A stretch of DNA of 64,000 nucleotides from Acanthosepion esculentum (GCA_964036315.1 OZ038478.1:139788860-139852859); one strand, 5' to 3'. Counted from the stretch's first letter, positions 34,876 to 47,327 are shown. Notes: generated from the sequence alone by a model not told the origin. Numbers and translations: made by a program.

Positions 34876-36173
34876 ATTAAAAGTGAGAAAAAAACGAACT
34901 TTTAACATGTGAAAAGTTTTTAAATATTGTTCTTGTGCGCTGAAAAGAAAATGTGTCTGTTGTTGCGATGCTGCTTCGACAAAATGTGCTTTGTATTTCT
35001 CTAGTGGGTCAGAGAAATGTCGGTAGTATTCTGCTTTTGTTCTTTTGTCCAATGCTCCACGTGGAGTTGGGTTTGTCAGTGACGTTGTGTTGAATAAGAT
35101 GGCTAAGTGTGTTGAGCAAAAGTCGCCGAATTGGTTGAAGATCTGCAAAATTCCGTGAGTCGAATTTGCGCAGGCGATCTGTTGAATAATAAAATTCGCT
35201 TATTCGTGATTAAGTAAATCTTTGCAGTAAATTTTATGTGAAAGATGCGTTGAAAATGTGATTCGAAACAGTGAGTCGTTCGAAGGATGATTTCGAAACA
35301 GTGGATCGTTCGAAATAATGTTAAGCAAGCAATGGCGTAAGATGTCGCCACGTGGTGTAGAATTAATTGTTTACGCGCCCTTTTGAGTTTCAGGATTGGA
35401 CAGGATGCGATTGCAATGACCAGTTGCAAGTAGCGAGAAAATGTGGAATTTTCAATATTTTTAGCGACGAATAACGTGCATGCAAATTTTTCAGTGATGT
35501 CGCATCGTATGTAATGGAACAGTGAGTCGTCCAGAGAGAAGTGTGAAACTTGAGAGCTTCCACGGTGCCATGCGGTGGAAAATACCGTAGAAAGTTGTTT
35601 GAAGCTGAAGAGTTTGAGCTGATGTAGAATATCTACCGAGTGCCGAATGAAAGTTGAGAAAATTTGCTGTTATTGACGGTAGAATATCGTTCTCGCAAAA
35701 TTCTCAAGTCATTCGGGTTGCATCGTTGCTGGATGAGAAAGGACAGTGAGTCGCCTTTGTGAGATGGGGTTCACACTTTTTCTATTTCAGTCCAGAAGAA
35801 AGTAGAATTTGTTTTTTTTTAAAAAAAAATGGTGTCATGTTCTCTGCTGGGTAGGCCGGGTGAAGTTGAGGTCAAGTGTTGCTGAGAGAAAGAAAAGGTC
35901 AAGCAAATGTAGACCAGTAGAAAGAAAGGGTTGTAAAGGCTTGCTTATACGTAGTAGTAATTGTTGTTACCACGTGGTGTAAGAAAAATTCCTTTCTGCG
36001 TGTAGGAGACGGCTATTTTATAGACATGTTGTCTGAATTAAAGTTCTTTTGTTGATAGTTTCGCGTGCGTAGAAGAGAAAAGTTTCCAGTATTTGTGTTG
36101 TGTGTTTCTCTCATTTGAAAGTTTTGTATGAGAATTTGCTCGCAAACACATACCGTCCCGTGTGCGTGTTCAT
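34876..36173 (-). repeat. Interior of the LTR element, no coding capacity
   Basis: No frame longer than about 108 codons, and none with gag or pol motifs. CAGTGAGTCG recurs at about 35269, 35519 and 35743, with variants near 35156 (CCGTGAGTCG) and 35298 (CAGTGGATCG). CACGTGG occurs near 35057, 35351 and 35972. These could be packaging or regulatory repeats of a non-autonomous element. Confidence 0.75.
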
Positions 36174-36194
36174 GATCACGTTGGGTAGTCACCA
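36174..36194 (-). promoter_or_regulatory. Primer-binding site, tRNA-Trp-like
   Basis: Two bases inside the right LTR the minus strand reads TGGTGACTACCCAACGTGAT. This is close to the complement of the 3' end of animal tRNA-Trp (TGGTGACCCCGACGTGAT), with a 2-base insertion and one substitution. Confidence 0.7.
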
Positions 36195-36196
36195 TT

Positions 36197-36737
36197 TGTA
36201 GTGGACCGGCCGTGTGAGGGTGGAAGAAGTAGAGAAGATGAATTATCTCTGGTTTAAGACTTCGTTGACCGGTCCAGCCACATTAAAAAGAATGTTGGAC
36301 CTTAATGGGGTCCAAAGGAACAAACGAGACAGATATATGTATGCGAACAAATATATATTATTAACAAACAGATAAAAACAGATTGATACACGGGTTTACA
36401 AATACATTTAAAACATGTATAGAACGTTTAGTGTCTGTGTGGAAAGTTATTGTGTGTGTGTGTTTGAGTTGGAATGTCCGTACAGTTTGGTGAATCTTGT
36501 TCTAGCGTATTCCCTGAACATGGGAAACGCTAGTTGTGTGTGAGAGTTCACATACTGGAAATACCTCGCACCACGTGCGACAGTTGTCGACCTCCAGCGA
36601 GGCCGGCTGAGCCGCCCGTGGGCGCAGCTGTGGAAAGAAAGAGAGAGAGAGCTCAAGGGTCAACCCGTATTTATACTCCCGGGAGGGAGAGACCCCTGGT
36701 GAAGCGTTAAGAAAATGAGGGGGAGCTAACTGCGACA
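36197..36737 (-). repeat. 5' LTR (right copy, promoter copy)
   Basis: 541 bp, two differences from the left copy (G/A at 36200 and at about 36484). The TATA box AGTATAAATA is at 36677-36668, so transcription would run leftward. Confidence 0.92.
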
Positions 36738-36741
36738 ACTT

Positions 36742-39289
36742 AATGAGATTTGGGAATCGATAACAGAGCATAGAGGAATAACAATGGTAAATGATAAAAA
36801 TACATAGGGTAATAGGAGACAGAATATTGTGGTGAGTCATGATCAACTATGTCTTGAAAGGACCTGACCCTGAAAAGAGGGAGATATTTTCGTCGAGTTT
36901 TGAAGCCAGATAGACGATTTTTAATAAATAAGAGTTTTCCATATCTGGAGTTATCTGATAACTGATTCTCTGATTATAGTTCTATTTCTTCTCAGACACA
37001 AAGCGATATTTATTCTGTAGAATACACAGAAATGTGGCACAAGGTCGATGGGGGATTGGGGAAAGGACGGTCTTCTTCTGTTTTAACTATAACTTAGCTA
37101 GCGACAAACACTGACCCAATCGTACGAACAATATTCCTTTCACCAAAACAACACATTCATACGTACCTTTCTTACTACATCTACCATAATACCTCACTAT
37201 CTCTATGAAAATACTAACTAGTCCCCATGTTTACAATTCGTTGTCTGTGTGGGGAGGGGAATAACATAACAATTCTAAAATCTAGCCACAATGAGTATTT
37301 ACAATATGAATATAACACTATTTACAAGAAACTAAATAAAATAATATTAGTAATACCCCCCCCCCCAATCACTAAATGTGGCAGAAATACCAGTTCACTG
37401 GCCTAAATCAATGCGGGACTATAATAGTATAAAACATTCATTCATCCACAGCACACACACACTGACACGCACTCATTCAAACACAACAACAAATACGAAA
37501 ACACTCACGCGAAACGAAAGGTGCCCCGCATCCACCTGCAAACTGACATCACTAACCACCTAACGATGGAGGGGATGGGGATTTTTCTCAGACATTAACA
37601 TTCAGTATCATTAACTTGTTTAAATAGATGAGTTCTTGTTGAGGAGATAAAAAAACAAAGTGTGGACAGCTTGTAATATGAGAAGGCCGGACATGTACGA
37701 GTGGGTGCTGAAAATTTCTAGGCTCGACCAAAATTCTGATGTCTGGTCATTTGGTTAGGATTTCAAATATCGTATTATTTTTTTCCGTTTGCTAAAAAGA
37801 AAGAGATGGCGATGCGAAAAATTAAAACGAAAATGATACAAAGTCGAGGAGGAAAAGACTTCTGAAGAGATAAAAATAAAATTTAAAATCAGCGCAGGCT
37901 TAAGAGAAAGAAATAGTCAAATAGATAATAAGATAAAAAACGAAAACCACAGAAGAAAAATTACTGAGATAGAGAAGGAATGGAAGGGAAAATTACTATG
38001 TGAGACTAAGAGAAAGATTAATACGATAGAGTGATAAGAATGTGAAGAAAGAAAAAACGGAAAAAGAAAATAGTAATTGTAATATTTGCCATTTGGCTTT
38101 CATTCACCGAACAGTCAGTACTATTGTCAGTTGAAATTTATAAAATCATTCTTTTAAAACAATTTTTAAGGAAAAGAGGATCCTCAAGTCCAGTAACTGT
38201 TATCGCTCTTTCTGATATTGATGGGGGTTTCCTTTCTTATCTTTTATTTGAAGTAGTGTGGAATATCAACATCTTATTTTCTCTTCAAGTCACATGTGCT
38301 ATTCATTTTAGCTGTTGCTACTGTTAGTAATCCCCAAGTGATGTCGTTTCTGTTATTTGCTAGGGTTCTTTGTTAATCTGTACCCCGAGTCCACAATGAT
38401 CTTTGCCAAAGCCCTCGGGTTTCACTCGAGCAAACACATTATTTCTTCACCTGCAAACATGAAGCGGTTGTTATGAAGCGGTTGTATATAGCTGAGAGCT
38501 TAGGTATTTCTGAACGGGTTTGGCGCCATGCATGACACCCATATAAAAATCTCGATTTTACCAGGTTATGAAAATGAAGAACATGAATCGAGTTTTCAGG
38601 TTGATATTTTAGTTTTGTAGCAATTTGCGGTGTTGGGTGCAGTGTAATCTATGTTCAGTTTTCTTTTCTCCAAGACTTAATTTGTTATAAACTGCTCCAG
38701 ACGCCGAGGGATATGAAGTGTTTAGTATTCCCAAATCCTGAATTTTTATGATTGATTCAGGGTAGATGCCATCAGAGAATGCAAAAGAAAAATAATTTGA
38801 AAAAGAGCGGTAGAAGAAGCGGTGGAAAAGAAAGTGAGTGAGAATGGACAGAAAAGGAAAATAAATGAAAAGAGAAAAGAGAAGAGTGATGATTTTAAAA
38901 AGATGGAAGTAAGAATAAAAGAACGAATGTCCGTGCGCGGAAAAGGAAAAGGTAGATAATGGAACAGCGGCTGAAGAGATATAGGCGAGAAGCGAGTAAC
39001 GAGGGGAATAAACGTGAAAAAAACGAGACTGTACATAAAGAAAGGGGACTGCAAAGAAAAAGAATCGGAGAGAAAGAGAGTGGGAGACATTTTGGGAAGA
39101 GGTAAGAGAAGAAATATAAAGAATGTTACGAAGTTTAAGGATAAAGGGACGAGAAAAGAGATGTAAAAAGAGACCACATCAAATAGATAATATTTAAGCG
39201 CAAAATAAATCGATATGGGTCGATTATTTAAAACATTCTTGTTTTTTTTACCCTTAACTTTTCTAGGAGTGTTTGTTATATCAGTGAAC
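36742..39289. other. Stretch without genes, two purine-rich blocks
   Basis: A poly(C) run lies at about 37357-37367. Strongly purine-biased plus-strand blocks occur at about 37790-38070 and 38765-39180. The 143-codon minus-strand frame at 38746-39177 is the pyrimidine complement of the second block (runs of F, S, L, P) and is not a gene. Confidence 0.5.
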
Positions 39290-39487
<198 letters not shown>

Positions 39488-39589
39488 ATATGAATGTAAC
39501 TTAGTTGGTATGACTATATATTTTGATTCATTGCGTTTTCTATTTTAGAATATTTTATGAGCCTTTTGTTTCGCATTGAATATAAAATA

Positions 39590-40065
39590 ATTAGGATACT
39601 GAAGAAGCTTTTCAATGCATTTCTCCTCTTCTTGTAAATATTAAGGCTGCTCTTAAGTCGAATCCAGTGATTATACGGGATATTATTGTGTTGTTATGAT
39701 GAGAATAGACATTTATTAGATCGTTTTTGTTGGTTGATTTCCAGTGGACACCAAGTTTTAAACTGGTGTTAACGGGATGTACCTTGATATCTAGGAAGGA
39801 TGAGGAATTGTATTTTTCCATTTCGTATGTAAATTTTATTGTATGTTCAACTTGGTTTAGTTTGTTTGTTAGGTCAGGTAAATCAATATCACGAGGATAT
39901 ATTAATAGCTGTTGGTTGGGAGAACTTTCCCTTTGATTATGTTAGTTACTTTTTTAGGAGATTTAGTTATTTCTTGACTAGGACTTTGGTGTAAAGTGAT
40001 TTTATATCTAGACTGGCCATGAGTTTGTCATTCATGTTCCTTTGTCTGAGTTTAAAATTTAAATA
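39590..40065 (-). pseudogene. PLE reverse-transcriptase fragment, catalytic box deleted
   Basis: On the minus strand: MASLDIKSLYTKVLVKK (RT motif A, about 40025-39975), a decayed stretch, LIYPRDIDLPDLTNKLNQVE and HTIKFTYEMEKYNSSSFLDI, then INVYSHHNN, SRIITGFDLRA and, after a frameshift near 39625, EEEKCIEKLLQYPNYFIFNA. Motif A is present, but the YxDD box is missing: sequence jumps from the post-motif-A region directly to the strand that follows YxDD. Internal deletion and frameshifts make it inactive. No endonuclease is seen further left. Confidence 0.8.
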
Positions 40066-40117
40066 TCCCAATATTCCTGGTTCGCGCGTATGTGTAGTCG
40101 CACAAATATAACAAATT

Positions 40118-40140
40118 TAGTCCGATGAAGGACGAAACGC
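40118..40140 (+). ncRNA. PLE-end motif with partial hammerhead core
   Basis: GTCCGATGAAGGACGAAACG: CCGATGA differs from the hammerhead core by one base and GAAAC follows, but stem II is only a few bases or absent. It sits about 60 bp upstream of the minus-strand RT fragment and points the opposite way. Confidence 0.35.
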
Positions 40141-40587
40141 GCCACATAGAAAACTTATAATTATATAATAATATACAAGTAAATGATTATATTTCGTTTA
40201 TTGGTTTATGTTAAACCATACAAAATTTATTAAGAGTTATAAAGGACAGGAAATTGTGGAGAGACATGGTCGCCATCGTCCTGAAGAGACACGAAGAGGA
40301 ATAACGTTTATGCATTGGCGATTTTTTGTAGGCGCCTTCCAGTCAGTGGTAATGGCGAAAAATACTAAATTTGATAACCACTACTCTATACCGAGACATG
40401 CAGGCTCTATTATGCGAATTCTACCAGAATAAACGATACACGCGGTCCAATCGATAACTCCATAGACTGACGCTGAATATTTATTAGAGAATTTCGATGA
40501 ATAATATTCAATCCATGTGGCTAATATTCAACAATAAATCAAGTGCATTGATATAGAAAGATATTATGTTGAAAATAAAAAAAACTT

Positions 40588-40593
40588 GATCTG

Positions 40594-40632
<39 letters not shown>
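40588..40632. repeat. (TA)n microsatellite
   Basis: About 40 bp of TA. Confidence 0.97.
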
Positions 40633-40634
<2 letters not shown>

Positions 40635-40711
40635 AAAAATGTAGTTTTAAGTTATGCTATATTCATAGGCTAAAATTCTCAATAAAAGGGATAGAGCGTA
40701 TGTAATTATAA

Positions 40712-40778
40712 AATGGACATTGAGGACAACAACCAGAGGCGACAAAGATTGCGTTTTAGCATGAAACAGACTGTCACC
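40712..40778 (+). ncRNA. Long-stem hammerhead-like motif, copy A (degenerate)
   Basis: GAAA (40763-40766) is followed by stem III ACA-GAC-TGT (40766-40774) and C at the cleavage position (40775). Stem II is TGC...GCA around 40750-40761. The 5' stem-I arm TGGACATTGAGGACAACAAC is upstream (40714-40733). The CUGANGA box is degraded (CAAAGA), and the 3' stem-I arm is replaced by (CA)n soon after the cleavage site. Probably inactive. Confidence 0.5.
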
Positions 40779-40869
40779 ATTATACACACACACTCATCCA
40801 CGCATATACACACATATGTGTGTATGCGTGTGCAGTATGTGCGTGCACATCAGTAAGTTAACTTAATAA

Positions 40870-40870
<1 letters not shown>

Positions 40871-40901
<31 letters not shown>

Positions 40902-40940
40902 CTTGTATGTATGTATGTATGTATGTATGTGTGTGCTTGT
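40871..40940. repeat. (TATG)n microsatellite
   Basis: Two runs of TATG, five to seven units each, separated by TACTTG. Confidence 0.95.
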
Positions 40941-41112
40941 ATGCCTGCATTATAGATAACAAACATCTTCAGATTAAAGCAATGTTCTTCGAGAGTATTT
41001 TTTCCAGTTTTATTTTGCTGAATTTTACATAGATATCGTTAATCTATATATTACCATTTACTCACATAAACTGAATACATACATACTTTTATATTTATCT
41101 ATATCTATCTCT

Positions 41113-41113
41113 C

Positions 41114-41180
<67 letters not shown>
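41113..41180. repeat. (TA)n microsatellite
   Basis: About 66 bp of TA. Confidence 0.97.
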
Positions 41181-41888
41181 TAGCATGGCCCGGCGTTGCC
41201 CGTGCTTGATTCAAAAATCGTACGACTCATACAGCAATCGCTATTACTTGACTTAAAATATTTTTGGCCTTCCTTGCATTTAAAGGAGTGACCTTTGTCG
41301 TGATGATGTTGCTACATGCCTCACTTCTTGCCTATCTCACACTGCGAATTTTTTCTAATCTCTATACTAAACATTAAATCTGTTACGAAAAAAAAAAACG
41401 AAATGAACACAAAACGATCAGCTTTAAAAAAGGACTCGTATCTGGAAAAACCGAATGAAAAAAGAAACAACCAATTATTTTTTCACACCCAACCCAGTTG
41501 AGTTTAAGCTAGCGAATGATCCAATTGGAGTAAAGTGCTATGCAGATTTAAATTTTTCTCACTTGTGACGAATGCAGATATCGATTTTTTTGCATGCTAG
41601 CATGCTACTTAACATTCGTGTCAGTCAGCTGCTGCCTCTCTCGCTGGCCAATAGAATCTTCCTGCCTATTCGTGGCAGCCACCTATCGGCTCTCTCTCTC
41701 TGGCCAGTAGAAAATGACCACAAACTACATAAAAACTGCCGTAGAAGCATGAAAAAATCGATTATTTCTACTATCGATGGGAGTTGGGAAATGCAAAGTC
41801 AGTCTTGGCCTTTTTACTAACTTAGAGCATGTGCATATCATATAAATTTTGGTGCAAATCCGTCGAAAATTGCGGCCGTGCATTCGTT

Positions 41889-41892
<4 letters not shown>
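41181..41892 (+). mobile_element. Non-coding retroelement-like unit between two microsatellites
   Basis: It starts CTAGCATGGCCCGGCGTTGC directly after (TA)n and ends AAATCCGTCGAAAATTGCGG before (AC)n. A GGCCCGGCGTTGCCCG-type head and an AAATC(C/G)GTCGA tail are recurrent in invertebrate genomes and suggest a non-autonomous retroelement of about 0.7 kb. The tail is shared with 2790-2880. No coding region. Confidence 0.5.
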
Positions 41893-42028
<136 letters not shown>

Positions 42029-42730
42029 ATCACATACGCTCCAAATATTTACAAAGCCCAAAATATATGCATAGTAAGGGGATAAAATCGCACTTACTTT
42101 TTTTCGACCGGGAACAGACGTTGGTTTAAAAATCTCTCTAATCAGTGCGAGGAATATTTGTCTGCAAGTTACAAACAATCTGCTGTACACACCAACAAGG
42201 ATCGTAACAATGCTCTTCTAAACAACAATAATATAAATATTAGTAAAAAAAGGAAAAATAAATTCTTTTTCAGTCAATGTGTCCAGCCATACGGTTAGCC
42301 AAACCACTCGATGTCAGTTCATATTTGTTGGGCATTAGCTAAGCGTTGAGCCATTAGCGTTCCTTGCCTTTTTATGTTACGTTCTACCTGATTGATTCAT
42401 TACTTGTGTGATCGAGACAGAAAGTCGGCAGGTGGTCGGTTGTGATCCACCTGATAATTTTATATATTTATCTATATTTTAAATACGTTTTTTTGAAGGA
42501 CGCTACACTTATGAAATTTCTAAATGCTAAAAGTCTACTCAAACTGCCAACAATCTCTTCAATATTCTGTCTGGCATCAACAGTATTGGCCCGGTCCTTT
42601 TCTGGATCACAGAATGTGTCATATTCTTTATGAAATCCTTGGTTGCTTTCCATTAATTAATAAGCATAATAGGATAATACAATGGATCTTCTACCCATAA
42701 TGCACAATTAACCAGCATATATAAATAGCC

Positions 42731-42800
42731 GAGTCAAAACACATGGCCTGCAGATTGCGTTTAAGCATGAAACAGAATGTCACCACCGGGTGTTGACATT
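42731..42800 (+). ncRNA. Long-stem hammerhead-like motif, copy B
   Basis: Box CTGCAGA (42748-42754, one change from CUGANGA at the invariant A), stem II TGC/GCA with loop GTTTAA (42756-42767), GAAA (42769-42772), stem III ACA-GAA-TGT (42772-42780) and cleavage C at 42781. Distal stem I pairs GTCAA..CAC (42733-42742, two bulged A) with GTGTTGAC (42790-42797). It shares stem II, III and flanks with copy A at 40.7 kb. Probably inactive as it stands. Confidence 0.6.
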
Positions 42801-42894
42801 AATGTCCACTTTTATATTTACATACATTATGTCCGTGATAATGTGCACTTTAACTCATAAATATAGCGTACATGACAAATATATTTCATCATAT

Positions 42895-42913
42895 CTATCT
42901 ATCTATCTATCTA

Positions 42914-43002
<89 letters not shown>
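42895..43002. repeat. (TATC)n-(CT)n-(TA)n compound microsatellite
   Basis: Three adjoining simple repeats. Confidence 0.97.
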
Positions 43003-43007
<5 letters not shown>

Positions 43008-43229
43008 AGAGTATATTCGTGTATGTTTGTGCGTGTATGTTTGTTCATTGGGTGATTATCTTCTCCCTCGCGTGTATATGCCGGTAAACAAACACACATT
43101 AATACTATGCTGTTTATCTGCGCATGTGCATATAGAACCCTAATAAAAGCACATTTCAACGCTCAAATAGGTAGCATAAATGAACCTTTATATGCAAGCA
43201 TTACATTTAGTTTTAAAGCCGGCTTCATA

Positions 43230-44365
43230 CGAGGGTCGTTCAAAAGGTTCCAAGCCTCACCCAGGAAGAAGAACCATAACTGAATTTTTATATTAGGCAG
43301 CACAATACCACTAGAAAAAAACTAATTCAGATTTCTGTCTTAATTTCTGTTCGGGTGAGGCCCATAGAAATGAGAGAGGTGTGCAACAAATCTAAAAATG
43401 AAGAAAAACAGATGCCCGATCAGTCATCAAATACTGCAAAAGAAAGGTATGACCCCAAGAAAAATCCACGAGGACCATTTCGTCGTGGATTTGTTGCTGA
43501 GGGCTCCCCTTCTTATGCAACTGAGAAGAAGTGGGCTGCGGAATTTAAGCGGGACAGGGAGGGGCACAGAAGATAACCCTCGGTCAGGGCGTCTAAAAAC
43601 CGCAACCACTGATGAACCAGTTGATCTCCTTAATCGTATGGTTTTCAATGATACGTCTTAGGCATTAGTTATGTTTCGGCCCATACTGTTGTAACTGAGA
43701 TTTTGGAGATGAGCAAGCCGTCTGTAAGATGGGTTCCAAGAATGCTGACACCAGAGCAGAAGCTGAAAAGGGCTGACATTTCTGGGGAACTTCTGACTTG
43801 CTTCCAGGCTGACCCTGATAATTTCCACCGCAGATGAGTAACTCAAGATGAAATCTGGGGTCACCACTTCGAGCCTGAATTAAGCATTCAAAGCAAACAG
43901 TAGAAACACTCCACCCCGAGGAACATAAAACAGGCAGCGTCTCTTGGCAAGGTGATGGCTTTTTTTGATTTTTTTATTCTGAAGGCGTAATCATGATAGA
44001 CTACCTGAAAACTATAGTAACATAAGACATAAAGTCGAAACGTAGAAGGAAGATCAGGGCAGGTATGATCTTGATCCAGGATAACGCGCCCGTTCAAACT
44101 GCCTAGATTGCATCCAAGTGTTGCTTTGAATTGCTACCCATCCCCCTTACTCACCAGAATTAGCTCCATCTGACTTCTTCCTGTTTCCTAAACTGAAATC
44201 CCACCTGCGTGGTTGAAGTTTTAGAAACAATGATGAGATCATATGTGCTGTGGAGGATTTTTTGAGGACCAAGACGTCACCTTTGTACGTGATGGGATTG
44301 CAATGCTTAAGCATCGTGGACCAAGTGTATTGATGTCAAGGGGGACTATATTGGAAAATAGTGAA
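43230..44365 (+). mobile_element. mariner element, left TIR and full-length decayed transposase
   Basis: The left end CGAGGGTCGTTCAAAAGGTT (43230) follows a TA (43228-43229), the mariner target. The transposase reads across frameshifts: KEIHEDHFV, SYATEKKWAAEFKRDREG (helix-turn-helix), DNPRSGRLKTATTDEPVDLL, WVPRMLTPEQKLKRADISGE, VTQDEIWGHHFEPE (first D), LIQDNAPVQTA (second D), ELAPSDFFLFPKLKSHLRG (third D, D34D spacing) and KCIDVKGDYIGK at the end. All three catalytic aspartates survive at codon level, but multiple frameshifts and stops kill it. A matching right TIR was not found near 44370-44500. Confidence 0.88.
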
Positions 44366-47055
44366 AAACTGTTTTGTTCCTTCAAATCCTTCTGGTTGTG
44401 ATTTAGAATCTATTGAGTATCATTAGCCTATATCAACAGTACTTTAGTTCTCTTTTTTACTTATAGGGAATATCTCGAAAACTCATCTATAATTTTCGAA
44501 GCTTATCTAATTCTCTAGATAAATTATCTTTTGATGATCGTCATTTTTCTGGAGGTCTTTGAGTACAGATGATATATTATTCCTTTCTAAGCCCCATAAT
44601 CAATAATTAATTGCTGCCCTCATCTGGCCACATTTCAAGTGACATTTTAAATGCTTAAACCTGTTTTTGAGCAGTGCAGTGAGCTATTGTTTCATTTCAG
44701 TACCTCTAGAGACTTTAGTGCTTATTCGAAAATAATACCTCAATAGTAACAGGATCTCGATATGTATCCGCCATTTTAGCAATTGACTCTCGTTTTTATT
44801 AATATTAATTTACCTTTAATGTGTTGCTTCAGTCTAAATTAAACCCATTGTAATTATTCTGATTGGTCTCCACCACACTCGCTGATTTAACAAAAAGACT
44901 TTACTCATACGAGCAAAAATAATTAGAGAAAAAAACTGACTAAAGTTTATTCAATAAATATCACGGCACCTTTGATGAAACAGTTCTTTGGCTAACAGAA
45001 ACGAAAAACAATACATATGAAACACATGAGCGAGAACATTGACAACTTTAATGCAATTAAATTGAATTTTAGTTCATTATCAGATTCGGAGGCAGTAGAG
45101 AATTATTGTAGAACATTGGGTTTCGAGAGGGTTGTTTTTATGTTTGAATGATGAGACAGTTAAAGAGGTTTGTAGTTATATCAAAATACTTGGGAATACC
45201 GCCAAAACGTAAATGGATTGCCCAATCTGAAGGTATTTTTAACTGGATCCTACCTGCAAGTTTGCACGTTTATTTTATCAAAACATGTCACCATGTTGCA
45301 AACATTTGGCTGTAATGTGCCTGCTTGTCATGATGGGTATATTGCGTTTCATGTATTCGTCACTTAGCCTTTGTTGCTGCACTGCTTCTCACTAAATAAT
45401 AAAAATAATAATAATAATAATAATAATAATGATAATAATATGATAACATTATAGTAGTCATAGATAGGTTTTAAATGTTTACATGAAATAAGTCTAGAAT
45501 AAAGCACTAAAAATTGAGAATCAATTTGATATGCACGAAAACTTTATATATATTGAGGAAATTATAACGAATACAAGTCACGCAGATAGTAAAACAGTTT
45601 CCACATCCATTTAAACTTCACCTTATTAAAATTTACCTTCATACATGTAGATTGTATATACATACGCATATAACCTCGAACAATTCATTTTATATTCATA
45701 CAGTTATATACAAAAATATATGTATTTTGCAAATATTTACCTACATTATAATATTTTCATTTACATTCATAAACATTTACAAACTACAGATTTATGCAGT
45801 TGCATAAACGTTCGAAAACTTTTATATTCGAAACTTAATAATAATCATTTTCTAGTGGTGCACATGCCTAAATGGCCGTTTCGATAGAATAAAAGCATTC
45901 GTAGTCATATGCATGCACAGATCACACTCACACGCACGTATTTGTAATTATCATATATAACATTGCAGGGACATCATTATAACTCTTTCATCTTTGTGCA
46001 TAGAGAGTTAGTTCCCTTTATAAACCAGCTTTTATTCTTTTTCATGTGTTCCAATACGTCTAATCTTTGTTTCGCTTTTTAAAGCCAGAAGCAAGAACAA
46101 AAACAATACGAAATCATTGAAATACATAGCACAGGGGAATAACTAAAAGTTATTCACTTTGTGATGGTATTTAGTCAAGATACATTGAATGTTACTTCCT
46201 AGCTCTCCACATTTCTTAGCAGAGCAAGGTCATAAGATGAAACACAGGGCTCAGAGCGAGTACAGGTTTTGCATGCGTCGTTGGGTCTTTTTTTCCTGCC
46301 TAGAGCGAGAGAAAAATATGACGCGTCTATCAAAACGAGGTAAAAAGGCGGAAATATCGAATGATGATGTTTTGTTAGTGAACCAAACCGTGGCAGGAGA
46401 ATGTTATTTGCGCTTGTCACTCGTTCACTTTTCCGTATATTCCCTCTGATTATTACTAATGCGATCGATTGAATAACTGTCCCTTTTGTGAAAACAATGG
46501 GAATTAAAGAACAAAAAAGTAAAGTAAAATAGTCCTCCATTCCATTTCTTACACAGATACAAGCGGGAATACATAGAGGTATTTAAGTTTTTACACTTTT
46601 ATACATGCATCTCTCTTCTTGGTCCCCCCTCTCTCTCTCTCTATATATATATATATATGGGGGGCGCGCGCGCGTGTGTGTATGTGAGGTGTAGGTGGAC
46701 GTGCATATGCTTATATTAGATGTTATGCTTGTCCTTTCTGCAAGCTATAAATTCATGATCTAAGGTAGAAGATATACCTCAACTAGACTAACGCAGAAAT
46801 GATTTGTTGATAGAATAAGTTCAACTCATATATTACTCTATTCAGATTAGTTTCCTTATCATATAGTCACAACATTTCCGCTATTTTACCTTCTGGACTT
46901 TTTCAGGTCTCTATCGTATCTGGATTTGGAAAGCTGGTTTTCAAGGGATTCAAGCATTCGCATTTAGGATATTCCTCTTCCTCCTCTTTAATGCCATTTG
47001 ACTCCCCAGTGTGGAATGCAGGTTCACAGCCTCACCACCTAATATATCGGTACTG
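44366..47055. other. Stretch without recognisable genes
   Basis: AT-rich. Includes (AAT)n at about 45395-45441 and a (CT)n-(TA)n-(GC)n-(GT)n run at 46628-46684. Nothing else recognised. Confidence 0.45.
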
Positions 47056-47059
47056 TGGT

Positions 47060-47265
47060 ATCTGTAGTAAATAATTTTTACAGGTAAGTTCATCGACATA
47101 TAGCTAGAGAGACGTCTTCTCTGGTATTTGACCCATAGGTGGGTGAAGAACAGATACCTTTCCCCAAGGGCATTTCTGCGAAGGTGAATGCAACGATTCC
47201 GGTGGGAATCTAAACTCAGAATTCCGCTTCCATTTTCGCACCGATAACCACGACATTACACGCAC
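47060..47265 (-). mobile_element. tRNA-Arg-like SINE, copy 1
   Basis: On the minus strand a tRNA-like head (box B-like GAGTTTAGATTCC near 47217-47205) is followed by a body with GGGGAAAGGTATCTG and CACCTATGGGTCAAATACC. The head-body order matches the copies at 56.6, 57.4 and 57.7 kb. Diverged. Confidence 0.5.
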
Positions 47266-47327
47266 TTCACTCATATAGGAGATAAACGCATTACAATGTT
47301 TCTGCCCCTAAACACTATATTTGTGTA

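Larger units (their letters stand above)
34316..36741 (-). mobile_element. Complete non-autonomous LTR retrotransposon with 4-bp target duplication
   Basis: Two 541-bp direct repeats (34320-34860 and 36197-36737) flank a 1,336-bp interior. The LTRs begin TGT and end ACA on the plus strand, and I see only two differences between them, so insertion is recent. ACTT flanks both sides (34316-34319, 36738-36741). Orientation is minus: a tRNA-type primer site follows the right LTR and a polypurine tract precedes the left LTR. The interior has no gag, protease, RT or integrase, so mobility would depend on another element. The 4-bp duplication and tRNA-Trp-like primer site suggest the Ty3/gypsy group (CsRn1-like), by inference. 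Confidence 0.92.

Noticed and set aside
38746..39177. 143-codon minus-strand frame rich in F, S, L and P, superficially membrane-like
   Set aside because: It is the complement of a purine-rich block; no family motif and strong compositional bias explain the lack of stops.
44980..45030. TTTGATGAAACAGTTC as a third long-stem hammerhead
   Set aside because: GAAACA is present but the stem III partner TGTC and the CUGANGA box are missing.
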